A DNA stretch of 64,000 bases from Faecalibacter macacae. Lineage in GTDB: Bacteria > Bacteroidota > Bacteroidia > Flavobacteriales > Weeksellaceae. The position numbers and the translations under genes were made by a program. Below, one piece after another: positions 37,316 to 46,371 of the stretch. Each line of letters begins with the position of its first letter. Position 1 is the stretch's first letter. The DNA lies in the NCBI RefSeq assembly GCF_003687725.1, contig NZ_RDOJ01000006.1, forward strand, positions 96,403 through 160,402, read 5' to 3'. Below the pieces are notes generated by a model. That model worked only from the letters and a program-made list of their open reading frames with translations. It did not search any database and was not told the DNA's origin.

Positions 37316-38155
37316 ATGAAAAGTATATACGATGAAGTTTCTTTTAGTTTAAGTAAAATAGTAACTCAGAAATACAGCACAAGTTTTTCTATGGGTATTA
37401 AGGCTTTGCATCCACAATTGCGCGAGGCTATTTACTCAATATATGGTTTTGTAAGATTAGCTGATGAAATTGTTGATAGTTTTCATGGTTATAATCAAAA
37501 GCAATTATTAATTGATTTTAAAAATGAAACAGAAAAAGCATTAGCTGCTAAAATATCTTTGAATCCTATAATACATTCATTTCAAGAAACTGTACATAAA
37601 TACCAAATTGAAGAAAAATTAATTCATCAATTTTTACATAGTATGGAAATGGATTTGGAAAAGATAGAGTATAATAGCGATTTGTATAAAGAATATATTT
37701 TAGGTTCGGCAGAAGTTGTTGGCTTAATGTGTTTGCATATTTTTGTTGAAGGTGATAAAGTAAAATACGATGAGTTAAAACCTTTTGCGATGAAGCTAGG
37801 ATCTGCTTTTCAGAAAATTAACTTTTTAAGAGATTTAAGAGATGATTATTATGTTTTAGGACGTACCTATTTCCCTAATGTAGATTTAACTGAGTTTAAT
37901 GATCATATAAAAATGGAGATTGAACGTGATATTAATACTGAATTTGAAGAAGCTTTGATTGGAATTAATAGGTTGCCAATAACTTCTAAATTTGGAGTTT
38001 ATTTAGCTTACAAATATTATTTCTCTTTGTTTAAAAAGATACAGAAATCAAGTGCAAAAAAGGTTTTAAATGAAAGAATTAGGATTCCTAATTCTGATAA
38101 GTTTTTGATGTTATCTCGTAGTTATTTAGATTATAAATTTTCAAATTTAGTCTAA
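37316..38155 (+). CDS. crtB: Phytoene synthase
   Basis: 279-residue all-helical trans-isoprenyl synthase joining two geranylgeranyl diphosphates. Aspartate motifs: RLADEIVDSF (about 43-52) and RDLRDDYY (about 179-186). YSTSFSMGIKAL and GSAEVVGLMCLHIF are also typical. The GGPP synthase (crtE) is not in the window and must be elsewhere. Its stop overlaps the next start (TAATG). Confidence 0.94.
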   Translation: MKSIYDEVSFSLSKIVTQKYSTSFSMGIKALHPQLREAIYSIYGFVRLADEIVDSFHGYNQKQLLIDFKNETEKALAAKISLNPIIHSFQETVHKYQIEEKLIHQFLHSMEMDLEKIEYNSDLYKEYILGSAEVVGLMCLHIFVEGDKVKYDELKPFAMKLGSAFQKINFLRDLRDDYYVLGRTYFPNVDLTEFNDHIKMEIERDINTEFEEALIGINRLPITSKFGVYLAYKYYFSLFKKIQKSSAKKVLNERIRIPNSDKFLMLSRSYLDYKFSNLV

Positions 38156-38589
38156 TGAAATTATATGCATTTTTCATATTTATTAATTCTTTAGTTTATG
38201 GTCAAGATTTATCGTTGTTACGTAATAATTTATCAAAAGCGCCAGATAATAAAAAGATATGTAAAACGATGATTGATTCTATTACTACTACAAAAGATCC
38301 TGTTTATTTGGCTTATTTAGGAGCTTATCAAACAATTTTGGCAAATCATGTGATTAATCCGATTAGTAAACTTTCAACTTTTAATAAAGGAAAAAAAAAT
38401 ATTGAAAATGCATTTTTACTAGATCAAAATAATATTGAAATTAGATTGATTCGATATTCAATTCAAAATAATGCTCCAAAATTTTTAGGATATTCGAGTG
38501 AATTAATTCGTGATAAAAACTTTATTGAAAGGAATTATCAAGATGTAAAATCAATTGAATTAAAAGAACTTATAAATTCTGTTTTATGA
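38155..38589 (+). CDS. Secreted protein of unknown function inside the carotenoid operon
   Basis: 144 residues with a short signal peptide (MKLYAFFIFINSLVYGQ) and a mature, largely helical, Lys/Asn-rich domain (LAYLGAYQTILANHVINP; KKNIENAFLLDQNNIEIRLIR) somewhat like TPR-type repeats. No catalytic motif is visible. Start overlaps the crtB stop by one base and its stop overlaps the crtZ start (ATGA), so its output is tied to the enzymes. An export signal is odd among cytoplasmic/inner-membrane carotenoid enzymes and may point to pigment placement in the envelope; that is speculation. Confidence 0.85.
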   Translation: MKLYAFFIFINSLVYGQDLSLLRNNLSKAPDNKKICKTMIDSITTTKDPVYLAYLGAYQTILANHVINPISKLSTFNKGKKNIENAFLLDQNNIEIRLIRYSIQNNAPKFLGYSSELIRDKNFIERNYQDVKSIELKELINSVL

Positions 38590-39044
38590 TTAATTTACTA
38601 ATTACAATCTCTGTTTTTTTGTTGATGGAACCATTAACATGGTTGATACATAAATATGTTATGCACGGATTTTTATGGTTTTTGCATAAAGATCATCACG
38701 ATCATAGTACAGAAGGGGAATTTGAAAAGAACGATTATTTCTTTATCATTTTTGCAATTCCAGCAATTGTTCTCTTTTATTTTGGTTCGTTAAAAAATTA
38801 TAATTATTTATTTTTTATTGGTTTAGGTGTTACGCTATATGGTATTGCGTATTTCTTTGTTCATGATATTTTTATACATCAGCGAATTAAAATTTTTAGT
38901 AAAACAACGAATCCATATTTTTTAGCAATCAGAAGAGCGCATAAGCAACATCATAAATATATAACGAAAGAAGATGGCGAATGTTTTGGATTTTTATTTG
39001 TGCCATTTAAGTATTTTAAAATGTTTTATTCTAAAAATATCTAA
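38586..39044 (+). CDS. crtZ: Beta-carotene 3-hydroxylase
   Basis: 152-residue di-iron membrane hydroxylase of the fatty-acid-hydroxylase superfamily. The histidine boxes are HKYVMHG (about 22-28), HKDHHDHS (about 34-41), HDIFIHQR (about 95-102) and RRAHKQHHKY (about 117-126). Four hydrophobic segments. It hydroxylates beta-carotene at C3 and C3' to zeaxanthin. ATG overlaps the previous stop by four bases, and its own stop overlaps the next ATG. Confidence 0.93.
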   Translation: MINLLITISVFLLMEPLTWLIHKYVMHGFLWFLHKDHHDHSTEGEFEKNDYFFIIFAIPAIVLFYFGSLKNYNYLFFIGLGVTLYGIAYFFVHDIFIHQRIKIFSKTTNPYFLAIRRAHKQHHKYITKEDGECFGFLFVPFKYFKMFYSKNI

Positions 39045-39733
39045 TGGAAAAGTACACTTATTTACTAATTAATTTTTTTACGATAATTATTTGTTTTATT
39101 TATTCATTTGATAAAAGAATTCAATTTAATCGTCATTTTTTAACGTTTATAAAATCCAGTACAATTGTAGCCATTCCTTTTATTTTATGGGATGTATTGT
39201 TTACAAAAATAGGAGTGTGGTGGTTTAATGATACTTATTTAATCGGTTTTAGATTATTAGGATTACCAATAGAAGAGTGGTTGTTTTTTTATTGTATTCC
39301 ATTCTCTTGTGTATTTACCTATTTCTGTCTAACAAAGTTTTTTAATCTGACCTGGGCGAATGGTTTTAATAACATAATAGCATTTGTAACGGTAATAATT
39401 TGTGCAGTAATAGGATTGTTAAATTATGATAAAATATACACGTTTGTTACGGCAATTGTTACCATATTAACTGTGTTGTATATACATTTAATAGTAAAAG
39501 AAAAATGGATAGGTCAAGCATCATTTGTATTTTTTGTATTGATGTTAGGTTTTTTTCCAGTTAATGGAATTTTGACAGGAACAGGATTAGAAAATCCTAT
39601 TGTAAATTATAATTCAAAAGAATTCTTAAATATTAGATTAGGAACGATTCCGATAGAAGATGCAGTGTATGGTTATGCTCAGTTTTTACTAAATATTTAC
39701 TTTTTTAAACTTTTCAGGAATCATAAATCGTAA
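39044..39733 (+). CDS. Fused heterodimer-type lycopene cyclase (CrtYc-CrtYd)
   Basis: 229 residues, about seven hydrophobic helices. It contains the two half-repeats of the CrtYc/CrtYd type: the conserved PxE(E/D) motifs are LPIEEWLFF (Pro75-Glu78) and IPIEDAVYGY (Pro203-Asp206). In actinobacteria the halves are two proteins; here one chain carries both, as in archaeal and some Bacteroidota enzymes. It closes both ends of lycopene to beta-carotene rings, supplying crtZ. It is unrelated to the FAD-dependent CrtY/CrtL type. Confidence 0.9.
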   Translation: MEKYTYLLINFFTIIICFIYSFDKRIQFNRHFLTFIKSSTIVAIPFILWDVLFTKIGVWWFNDTYLIGFRLLGLPIEEWLFFYCIPFSCVFTYFCLTKFFNLTWANGFNNIIAFVTVIICAVIGLLNYDKIYTFVTAIVTILTVLYIHLIVKEKWIGQASFVFFVLMLGFFPVNGILTGTGLENPIVNYNSKEFLNIRLGTIPIEDAVYGYAQFLLNIYFFKLFRNHKS

Positions 39734-39744
39734 GTATTTAAAAG

Positions 39745-39775
39745 AAAACCTCATCAAATTTGATGAGGTTTTTTT
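39745..39775 (+). terminator. Terminator of the carotenoid operon
   Basis: AAAACCTCATCAAA pairs with TTTGATGAGGTTTT, followed by further T residues. Confidence 0.85.
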
Positions 39776-39804
39776 ATATTTCACAAAATTTTTTGCAAAA
39801 CCAA

Positions 39805-40320
39805 TTAGTTAGCCTGTTCTGCGTAAAATGCAATAAATTCTTCAACTAAAGTTTCATTAATTAATTGAGGAACCATTTCTTGATCTTGATTAGCAGTGAA
39901 TAATTCTTCAGAAATTGAAATTTCTTTAGCTTTCGCGAAATCAATAACAATTTCTTTTAAAGATTTTTTGTCTTCAACTTTTATAGCATTTCCTAATGCT
40001 AATTCTAACCAATATTTATAATCTGGACGCGCAATTTTTCTGATGATGTAACTTACATCTGTAATAGAATCATTTGTACGTTTAATCCAAAATTCGTTAT
40101 TATCCCATTCAGATTTTTTGATGAATAGATTTTCAATTCCTACACCTTTTTTTCTTTTCCATTCATAATGAAATTGTTCAAAATAAGCGATCATAAATTC
40201 TTGATCTTCTTTTGATAAAATATCATTACCTGCGTACTTAACTAATATTGTTTTAGCGTATTCTTGAACTTTCGTCTTTGAATTGAATTCAATATTATTT
40301 ACAGTAACCTTTTGAATCAT
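39805..40320 (-). CDS. DCL family / DUF3223 protein
   Basis: 171 residues. The first ~100 residues match the DUF3223 (plant DCL-like) domain: KVQEYAKTILVKYAGNDIL, KRKKGVGIENLFIKKSEW and FWIKRTNDSITDVSYIIRKI, the last being the usual R-DG-xxDFSY-like block with Asn for Gly. The C-terminal 70 residues are an acidic helical tail. Plant DCL acts in plastid rRNA maturation; the bacterial function is unknown. No signal peptide. Confidence 0.75.
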   Translation of the reverse strand: MIQKVTVNNIEFNSKTKVQEYAKTILVKYAGNDILSKEDQEFMIAYFEQFHYEWKRKKGVGIENLFIKKSEWDNNEFWIKRTNDSITDVSYIIRKIARPDYKYWLELALGNAIKVEDKKSLKEIVIDFAKAKEISISEELFTANQDQEMVPQLINETLVEEFIAFYAEQAN

Positions 40321-40465
40321 TTTAAATTTAATTTATCTGCGAAAGTAGAAATAATATTGTATCATATTGGTAAATACATGTAAAAAATACTAAAAACTTC
40401 TTTTAAAACCTTATCTCATTTCGCTCAAACCTTCTTATTTAATACCATTCTAATGATATTTTTCG

Positions 40466-40473
40466 TAAATTTG
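40466..40473 (+). promoter_or_regulatory. Putative -7 box of rimO
   Basis: TAAATTTG, exact TAnnTTTG match, 19 bases before the rimO ATG. Confidence 0.5.
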
Positions 40474-40491
40474 CAGACTTAAATTTTAGCA

Positions 40492-41796
40492 ATGCGTACA
40501 AAATCGGTTGGAAAAAAGAAAATCAACGTTATTACATTAGGATGTTCTAAGAACGTTTATGATTCAGAGGTTTTAATGGGACAATTAAAAGCCAATGGAA
40601 AAGAAGTTGTTCACGAACAATCTGGTGATATTGTCGTAATTAATACTTGTGGATTTATTGATAATGCAAAAGAAGAAAGTATTGATACGATTTTAGATTA
40701 TGTTCAACGTAAAGAAGATGGTTTAGTTGAAAAAGTTTTCGTAACTGGATGTTTATCTGAACGTTACAAACCAGATTTATTAGAGCAAATTCCGGATGTT
40801 GATCAATATTTCGGAACTCGCGAATTACCATTGTTATTAAAAGCTTTAGGTGCTGATTACAAACACGAATTAGTTGGTGAACGTTTAACGACAACACCTC
40901 GTCATTATGCATATTTAAAAATTGCTGAAGGTTGTGATCGTCCTTGTTCTTTCTGCGCAATTCCTTTAATGAGAGGAGGTAATGTATCTCGTCCTATTGA
41001 AGATTTAGTAAAAGAAGCAACTAATCTTGCTAAAAATGGAACAAAAGAATTAATCTTAATTGCACAGGATTTAACGTACTATGGATTAGATTTATACAAA
41101 AAACGTGAATTAGCATCTTTATTAAAAGAATTAGTGAAGGTTGAAGGAATAGAGTGGATTCGTTTACACTATGCATTTCCGGCTGGTTTCCCAGAAGATG
41201 TATTAGATGTAATTCGTGAAGAACCTAAAGTTTGTAACTACTTAGATATTCCATTACAACATATTTCTACAAACATCTTAAAATCGATGCGTCGTGGTAC
41301 TACTAAAGAAAAAACGAATGCCTTATTAGATGCTTTCCGTGAAAAAGCACCAAATATGACAATTCGTACGACTTTAATTTGTGGTTATCCTGGTGAAACT
41401 GAAGAAGATTTCCAAGAGATGAAAGCATGGGTGCAAGAGCAAAAATTTGATCGTTTAGGATGTTTTACATATTCTCACGAAGAAAATACACATGCATACA
41501 ACTTAGTTGATGATGTACCTGAAGAGGTAAAGCAGCAACGTGTCGAAGAAATTATGGAAATTCAATCTCAGATTTCTTACGATTTAAATCAAGAAAAAAT
41601 TGGTCAAACTTTTAAAGTTTTAATTGATCGTAAAGAAGGAGATAATTTTGTTGGTCGTACAGAACACGATTCTCCAGATGTAGATAACGAAATTTTAATT
41701 TCTGCAATTGATACTTATTTGCCAGTTGGTGAATTTGTAAATGTAGAAATTATTGAAGCTTACGAATTCGATTTAATCGGAAAAGTAATCGACTAA
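40492..41796 (+). CDS. rimO: Ribosomal protein S12 methylthiotransferase
   Basis: 434-residue methylthiotransferase. N-terminal MTTase domain with the auxiliary [4Fe-4S] cysteines Cys18 (ITLGCSKN), Cys53 (NTCGF) and Cys87 (TGCLSE); radical SAM motif CxxxCxxC at Cys148, Cys152, Cys155 (CDRPCSFC); TRAM domain from about 370. It adds a methylthio group to an aspartate of S12. RGGNVSRPIEDLV after the motif and the short length favour RimO over the tRNA enzyme MiaB. Confidence 0.93.
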   Translation: MRTKSVGKKKINVITLGCSKNVYDSEVLMGQLKANGKEVVHEQSGDIVVINTCGFIDNAKEESIDTILDYVQRKEDGLVEKVFVTGCLSERYKPDLLEQIPDVDQYFGTRELPLLLKALGADYKHELVGERLTTTPRHYAYLKIAEGCDRPCSFCAIPLMRGGNVSRPIEDLVKEATNLAKNGTKELILIAQDLTYYGLDLYKKRELASLLKELVKVEGIEWIRLHYAFPAGFPEDVLDVIREEPKVCNYLDIPLQHISTNILKSMRRGTTKEKTNALLDAFREKAPNMTIRTTLICGYPGETEEDFQEMKAWVQEQKFDRLGCFTYSHEENTHAYNLVDDVPEEVKQQRVEEIMEIQSQISYDLNQEKIGQTFKVLIDRKEGDNFVGRTEHDSPDVDNEILISAIDTYLPVGEFVNVEIIEAYEFDLIGKVID

Positions 41797-41821
41797 AATT
41801 AAAATCATACTATTTCAATAT

Positions 41822-41857
41822 AAAAGCCCTCCTGAATTTCAGGAGGGCTTTGTTTTT
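41822..41857. terminator. Bidirectional terminator between rimO and the T9SS protein gene
   Basis: AAAGCCCTCCTG pairs with CAGGAGGGCTTT across AATTT. Confidence 0.85.
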
Positions 41858-41874
41858 ATTTAGTGTTTAAGAAA

Positions 41875-44754
41875 TTATTTCTTAATTACTTTAAATGTTT
41901 GGTTAGTACCGTCAGCTAAAGTAGCGTTTACAATGTAAACTCCTTTTGGTAAGCTTGATAAGTTAACTGAACCATCAGCTTTAACTTTAGTAGCCATAAC
42001 TTTTTGACCTGCTAAGTTAAATACATCTACACCTTCAACTGCTAATTTATGTTTAACATATAATACATCAGTTACTGGGTTAGGGTAGAATGATAATTTA
42101 GTTACATCGATTACCTCATCATTGATAGATAATGAACCACACTCACCAATAATTTTGAATACTCCGTCCCATTCACCTTCACTGAAATCATCCCAAACAC
42201 CAGAAGTTCCTTTGAATTTTCCAGTATTGTTAGAATTTAAAACTGAAGTAGATTCCCAATATCCATTTGTTCCAGAAGCATAAACAGCTTGAGTTACACC
42301 AACCCAGTATGTATTACCACCTTCTAGAGATACCGTACTTGGTAAGTTGAATGTGTAAGTTGAACTATCAAATCCGAAACTACTACCAATCGATTGTCTA
42401 GTAGTAGGAGCACCAGATACAGTAGCTAATATACTTCCTGGTACACCGTTATCATCAGCATATACTTTAACAGTTGCAGAGTTTACACCAGTAGATGATA
42501 AAATATTTACTGCTACAGATTGTAAATTGAACATTGTTCCATCTTCAACTTGGAAATCGTGTGCGATTTCAGCACCTGAAATAGATCCGTGTCCATTTTC
42601 AATTTCATTAGAAGGTGTTTCGAATTCACAAGGTACGTCAACTTCTAATTCTTCACATTCTCCAATTACTGAGAATACACCGTCATATTCTAATTCTCTC
42701 CAAGCATCTGTATTTGTATCAAATACGTAGAGTGGATTTGGAGTATTTGTTAAAGATGTTACTTCAAAATATGCATTTGCATTTGCAGTAACAACCTCAT
42801 CAACTTGCATCCAATACACTTGATGTCTATTAGTATCATTTGTTAACGATAATGTTTCAGGTAAATTTAAAGTATACGTTGAGAAATCAAAATTAAAGTT
42901 AGTACCATTAGATTGAGTTGCAGAAGGCGCTCCTGTAAATGTATAGATTACATCACCTGGTTTGCCATTGTTATCTGTTAATAAAGTAACTCTGGCACTT
43001 TCTATTGAACTTGTTTGAGATACTAAATTGAATGAAACTTGAGAAACGTCTAATTTTGTTGCTGCGTTTACAGTGAAATCGTTCGCATAAGCAAATGTTT
43101 TTGTATTTCCGACTCCATTTTCTAAAGCATTAGAAGGGCTATTGAATCCACATTCACCCACTATTAAAGGTGTTTCACCGGCAATTATTTGCACGTCATC
43201 AATTACATTCGTACGTCCCCAATTGTTGATTCCTTCGAAAGCAATTTGTAATTCATTAGAAACCTCTGGTAATTGGATTTGTTTTTTAGTCCATGTAGAT
43301 GTAGCTGTTTCTTTTTGGTAAATTTCAACCCAATCCGATGTAGGACTCGTTCTGTAAAATACTTTTAATGCATTGATATCTGAACCCCAAGCTTGTTGTG
43401 CATAATGAAATTCTAAATAAGCCTTATTTGCATTACCAACATTTACAATAGGAGTTACTAACTTAGTTACAGGAGTGTTATCTCCATTTACGCTGACAAA
43501 ACGAGCATTTTTAGTTCCATTGTGAGCTGTAGTAACAGTACCTCCTGAAGCTCCAGTAGCGTATGTCCATTCTGCATTTCCATCAACTGATTGTTGAGTC
43601 CATCCAGCTCTTGTTGAAGAATCATCTTCAAAAGTTTCATTAAATGGTAGAGTTACAGTCATTGGGATTAATCCCGCATTAACTTTAACTTCATCAATTA
43701 CGTTTGCACGACCCCAGTTGTTAATTCCTTCAAATGCAAATTGCATAGTTGTAGAAACGGCTGGTAATTGAATTTGTTCTTTAGTCCATTCTTCAGTAGG
43801 TGTATCTTTAGAAAATAATTCAACCCATTCTTCAGTATCAGATAATCTATAGTAGACTTTTAGCGCATTTGTATCACCTGCCCATGTAGGATTACCGTGA
43901 TAAAATTCTAAAAATGCGTTTGTACTAGTTCCCGCGCTTATTACAGGAGAAACAAATTTGGTAATAGGAGTATTTTCACCATTTACACTTACAAATCTTG
44001 CATTGGCATCACCAGCTTTTGGAGTTGTAATAGTAGATGTTGAACCTATAGCAAAACTCCAACTTGCATTTCCATCCACATTTATATTTGTCCAATTATT
44101 TCTTGAATTTGAATTTGAATCAAAAGACTCGTGGAATGGAAGTGTTAATACAGAAGGAGCAACATATTCTTCAACAGATATATCATCTACTAGTAACATA
44201 AATTTATCATTCGAGTTATTTACCCAAGCAATACGGATAGATTGACCTGCATATTGAACTAAACTAAAAACTCTTTCTGTCCATGGTTTACCTTCAGAGG
44301 CTGTTTCACCATTAGTTGTAAATAAAGTATCTGTAAAATCACTAACAGTATTTCCTCCATTAGGAGCTACTTTTAAAACATATCCATCTAAGTACTCAGG
44401 GTCTTGTGATTTAGCTGAGTATTTCAAAATAGGAGAAGTTGATCCAGTTAAGTTTATTAAAGGAGTGATTAACCAATCATTAGAAGATCCTGCTGGGGAA
44501 TACCATGAAGTACTTGCAGCTGCATGATCTCCTGCTGGTCCACCAAAACGGCCATTTTCTCCATCTAAATCAATCACATTCCATCCATTTGTGATAAAAT
44601 TGACGTTAGGTGCTACAATTAATCCATCTAAATCAAGTGTTGTCCAAGCTCCTATTCCAGGACCATTACCATCAAAGTTTTCGGTGAAATACTGTGCATC
44701 TACAGTATTTGAAATCGTGGCAAGAAATGCCAGACTTAGTAAAGTTTTTCTCAT
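41875..44754 (-). CDS. Large T9SS-exported protein with three adhesin-like and two further repeats
   Basis: 959 residues. Signal peptide (to about residue 20, DAQYF). Three choice-of-anchor J (cleaved-adhesin, jelly-roll) domains at about 20-195, 205-365 and 370-530; the second and third share near-identical phrases (VNGENTPITK/VNGDNTPVTK, FEGINNWGR, NVIDEVKV/NVIDDVQI). Two more ~150-residue repeats follow, each starting with Cys-x-Phe and ending before GECE or GECG (SPSNALENGVGN; TPSNEIENGHGS). The C-terminal 75 residues are a type A sorting domain (SFYPNPVTDVLYV to the end), so it is sent across the outer membrane and anchored or released. No protease motif is seen. Confidence 0.92.
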   Translation of the reverse strand: MRKTLLSLAFLATISNTVDAQYFTENFDGNGPGIGAWTTLDLDGLIVAPNVNFITNGWNVIDLDGENGRFGGPAGDHAAASTSWYSPAGSSNDWLITPLINLTGSTSPILKYSAKSQDPEYLDGYVLKVAPNGGNTVSDFTDTLFTTNGETASEGKPWTERVFSLVQYAGQSIRIAWVNNSNDKFMLLVDDISVEEYVAPSVLTLPFHESFDSNSNSRNNWTNINVDGNASWSFAIGSTSTITTPKAGDANARFVSVNGENTPITKFVSPVISAGTSTNAFLEFYHGNPTWAGDTNALKVYYRLSDTEEWVELFSKDTPTEEWTKEQIQLPAVSTTMQFAFEGINNWGRANVIDEVKVNAGLIPMTVTLPFNETFEDDSSTRAGWTQQSVDGNAEWTYATGASGGTVTTAHNGTKNARFVSVNGDNTPVTKLVTPIVNVGNANKAYLEFHYAQQAWGSDINALKVFYRTSPTSDWVEIYQKETATSTWTKKQIQLPEVSNELQIAFEGINNWGRTNVIDDVQIIAGETPLIVGECGFNSPSNALENGVGNTKTFAYANDFTVNAATKLDVSQVSFNLVSQTSSIESARVTLLTDNNGKPGDVIYTFTGAPSATQSNGTNFNFDFSTYTLNLPETLSLTNDTNRHQVYWMQVDEVVTANANAYFEVTSLTNTPNPLYVFDTNTDAWRELEYDGVFSVIGECEELEVDVPCEFETPSNEIENGHGSISGAEIAHDFQVEDGTMFNLQSVAVNILSSTGVNSATVKVYADDNGVPGSILATVSGAPTTRQSIGSSFGFDSSTYTFNLPSTVSLEGGNTYWVGVTQAVYASGTNGYWESTSVLNSNNTGKFKGTSGVWDDFSEGEWDGVFKIIGECGSLSINDEVIDVTKLSFYPNPVTDVLYVKHKLAVEGVDVFNLAGQKVMATKVKADGSVNLSSLPKGVYIVNATLADGTNQTFKVIKK

Positions 44755-44852
44755 AAAAATTCATATTAGTGTTACAATAAATATATATAGAAAATTTTTA
44801 AACTAAAAATTAAAAGTAAATAAAATATATAATTATATAGTTGATATAAACG

Positions 44853-44889
44853 TAAAGCTCTCTATTCATAATGAATAGAGAGCTTTTTT
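44853..44889. terminator. Hairpin between amt and the T9SS protein gene
   Basis: AAAGCTCTCTATTCAT pairs with ATGAATAGAGAGCTTT, with a T run on the plus side and an A run that becomes the 5' side on the minus strand. It ends the amt transcript. Confidence 0.75.
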
Positions 44890-44894
44890 TAATG

Positions 44895-46256
44895 TTAAAA
44901 AGAGTTACTTATTGATTCGTTATGTTGAGAAATATCTAAACCAACTTCCTCAGATTTTTGTGATACACGTAGTGGAATTATGATATCTGTTATTTTAAAT
45001 AATAATATTGATCCTATAAAAGTTAATAGAAATACAATTGCTAATGCTATCATGTGGTGTCCAAAAACATTCCATCCTCCATGTAATAAACTTGCGTTTT
45101 CTCCGTGTGCAAAAATAGCAGTCAAAATCATTCCCATAATTCCTCCAATTCCATGACAAGCAAATACATCTAATGAATCATCTATTTTTTTCAAAAAAGA
45201 CAAATTCATAAATATATTTGAAACGATTGATGTAATGAATCCGAAAAAGATACTTTCAGAAATAGATACAAATCCTGCAGCAGGTGTTATGGCAACTAAA
45301 CCAACAACAGTTCCAATACATGCTCCTAATGCAGAAACTTTTCTTCCGTTTACTCGATCAAAGAAAATCCAAGTTATCATACCGGCAGCTGAAGCCGCTG
45401 TTGTCGTCGCAAAAGCCATAGCCGAAGTTCCGTCAGCAGCTAAAGCTGATCCAGCGTTGAAACCGAACCATCCAAACCATAACATTCCAGTTCCTAATAA
45501 TACGAATGGAATATTAGTTGGAGTATGGTGTACTTTTTTACGTTTTCCTATATATAGGGCTCCTGCTAAAGCTGCAATTCCAGCACTCATATGTACAACT
45601 GTTCCGCCTGCAAAATCTTTTACTCCGAAATATCCACCTAATAATCCGTTGGGATGCCATACTGCATGACATAATGGTGTATATATAATGATAGAAAATA
45701 AGCAAATGAATAATAAGTAAGATACAAATCGAACACGTTCTGCAAATGATCCTGTAATTAATGCAGGAGTTATTATAGCAAATTTCATTTGAAACATTGC
45801 AAATAAAGCAAACGGAATTGATGATGCAATTACTTTATGAGGATATAATCCGACTTGATCAAAAAATGCATATTGTGAGAAGTTACCGATTAAACCGTAA
45901 GTATTTCCATCTAAATTTACAGTTAAACTTGAATCTCCGAAAGCTAAACTGAAGCCAAAGGCTATCCAAATTAATGAAATAACACCTAAGCAAATAAAGC
46001 TTTGTAGCATGGTAGATATTACATTTTTACTACCAACCATTCCTCCATAAAAGAAAGACAATCCAGGTGTCATTAATAAAACTAAACAAGATGAAGTAAG
46101 TAACCAAGCGGTATCAGCTTTATCAATAGAATCGATTGCATTAAATAATAAGTTGTTAAATGATGTGTCTTGTTCCCAAAAAAGACCAATAATTGAAATA
46201 ATACAAATAATAGCAAATGCGATGTGCCATTTTATGTTAACATTCATAATTTTCAT
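44895..46256 (-). CDS. amt: Ammonium transporter (Amt family)
   Basis: 453 residues, about 11 membrane helices after an N-terminal hydrophobic segment. Signatures: DTAWLLTSSCLVLLMTPGLSF, the gate/pore block DFAGGTVVHMSAGIAALAGA with its pore His, WFGWFGFNAGSALAADG and FACHGIGGIMG with the second pore His. Conducts NH4+/NH3. No glnK gene is adjacent, which is unusual for amt. Start at 46256; an ATG three codons in (46247) is equally possible. Exact minus-strand -7 box at 46289-46296. Confidence 0.93.
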   Translation of the reverse strand: MKIMNVNIKWHIAFAIICIISIIGLFWEQDTSFNNLLFNAIDSIDKADTAWLLTSSCLVLLMTPGLSFFYGGMVGSKNVISTMLQSFICLGVISLIWIAFGFSLAFGDSSLTVNLDGNTYGLIGNFSQYAFFDQVGLYPHKVIASSIPFALFAMFQMKFAIITPALITGSFAERVRFVSYLLFICLFSIIIYTPLCHAVWHPNGLLGGYFGVKDFAGGTVVHMSAGIAALAGALYIGKRKKVHHTPTNIPFVLLGTGMLWFGWFGFNAGSALAADGTSAMAFATTTAASAAGMITWIFFDRVNGRKVSALGACIGTVVGLVAITPAAGFVSISESIFFGFITSIVSNIFMNLSFLKKIDDSLDVFACHGIGGIMGMILTAIFAHGENASLLHGGWNVFGHHMIALAIVFLLTFIGSILLFKITDIIIPLRVSQKSEEVGLDISQHNESISNSF

Positions 46257-46275
46257 GTGTGTGTGATGTTTTTAG

Positions 46276-46296
46276 TGATAATTTTTATCAAAAATA
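46276..46296 (-). promoter_or_regulatory. amt promoter with an overlapping inverted repeat
   Basis: TATTTTTG on the minus strand (46289-46296) is an exact -7 match, and the inverted repeat TGATAATTTTTATCA (46276-46290) begins within it and covers the expected transcription start; a plausible repressor or activator site. Confidence 0.4.
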
Positions 46297-46299
46297 TAT

Positions 46300-46336
46300 T
46301 AAAAATAAAATCACCCCTATAAAAAATAGGGGTGAT
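46300..46336 (-). terminator. Terminator of the CoA-transferase operon
   Basis: TCACCCCTAT (46311-46320) pairs with ATAGGGGTGA (46326-46335); on the minus strand it follows the subunit B stop and runs into a T-rich tract. Confidence 0.85.
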
Positions 46337-46371
46337 TGATTAAATTTATGTATTTGATAAAATTTTAGCGT

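Noticed and set aside
45235..45669. 144-codon plus-strand ORF inside amt
   Set aside because: Antisense to a conserved membrane protein; its Pro/Ala-rich composition is the mirror of amt codons.
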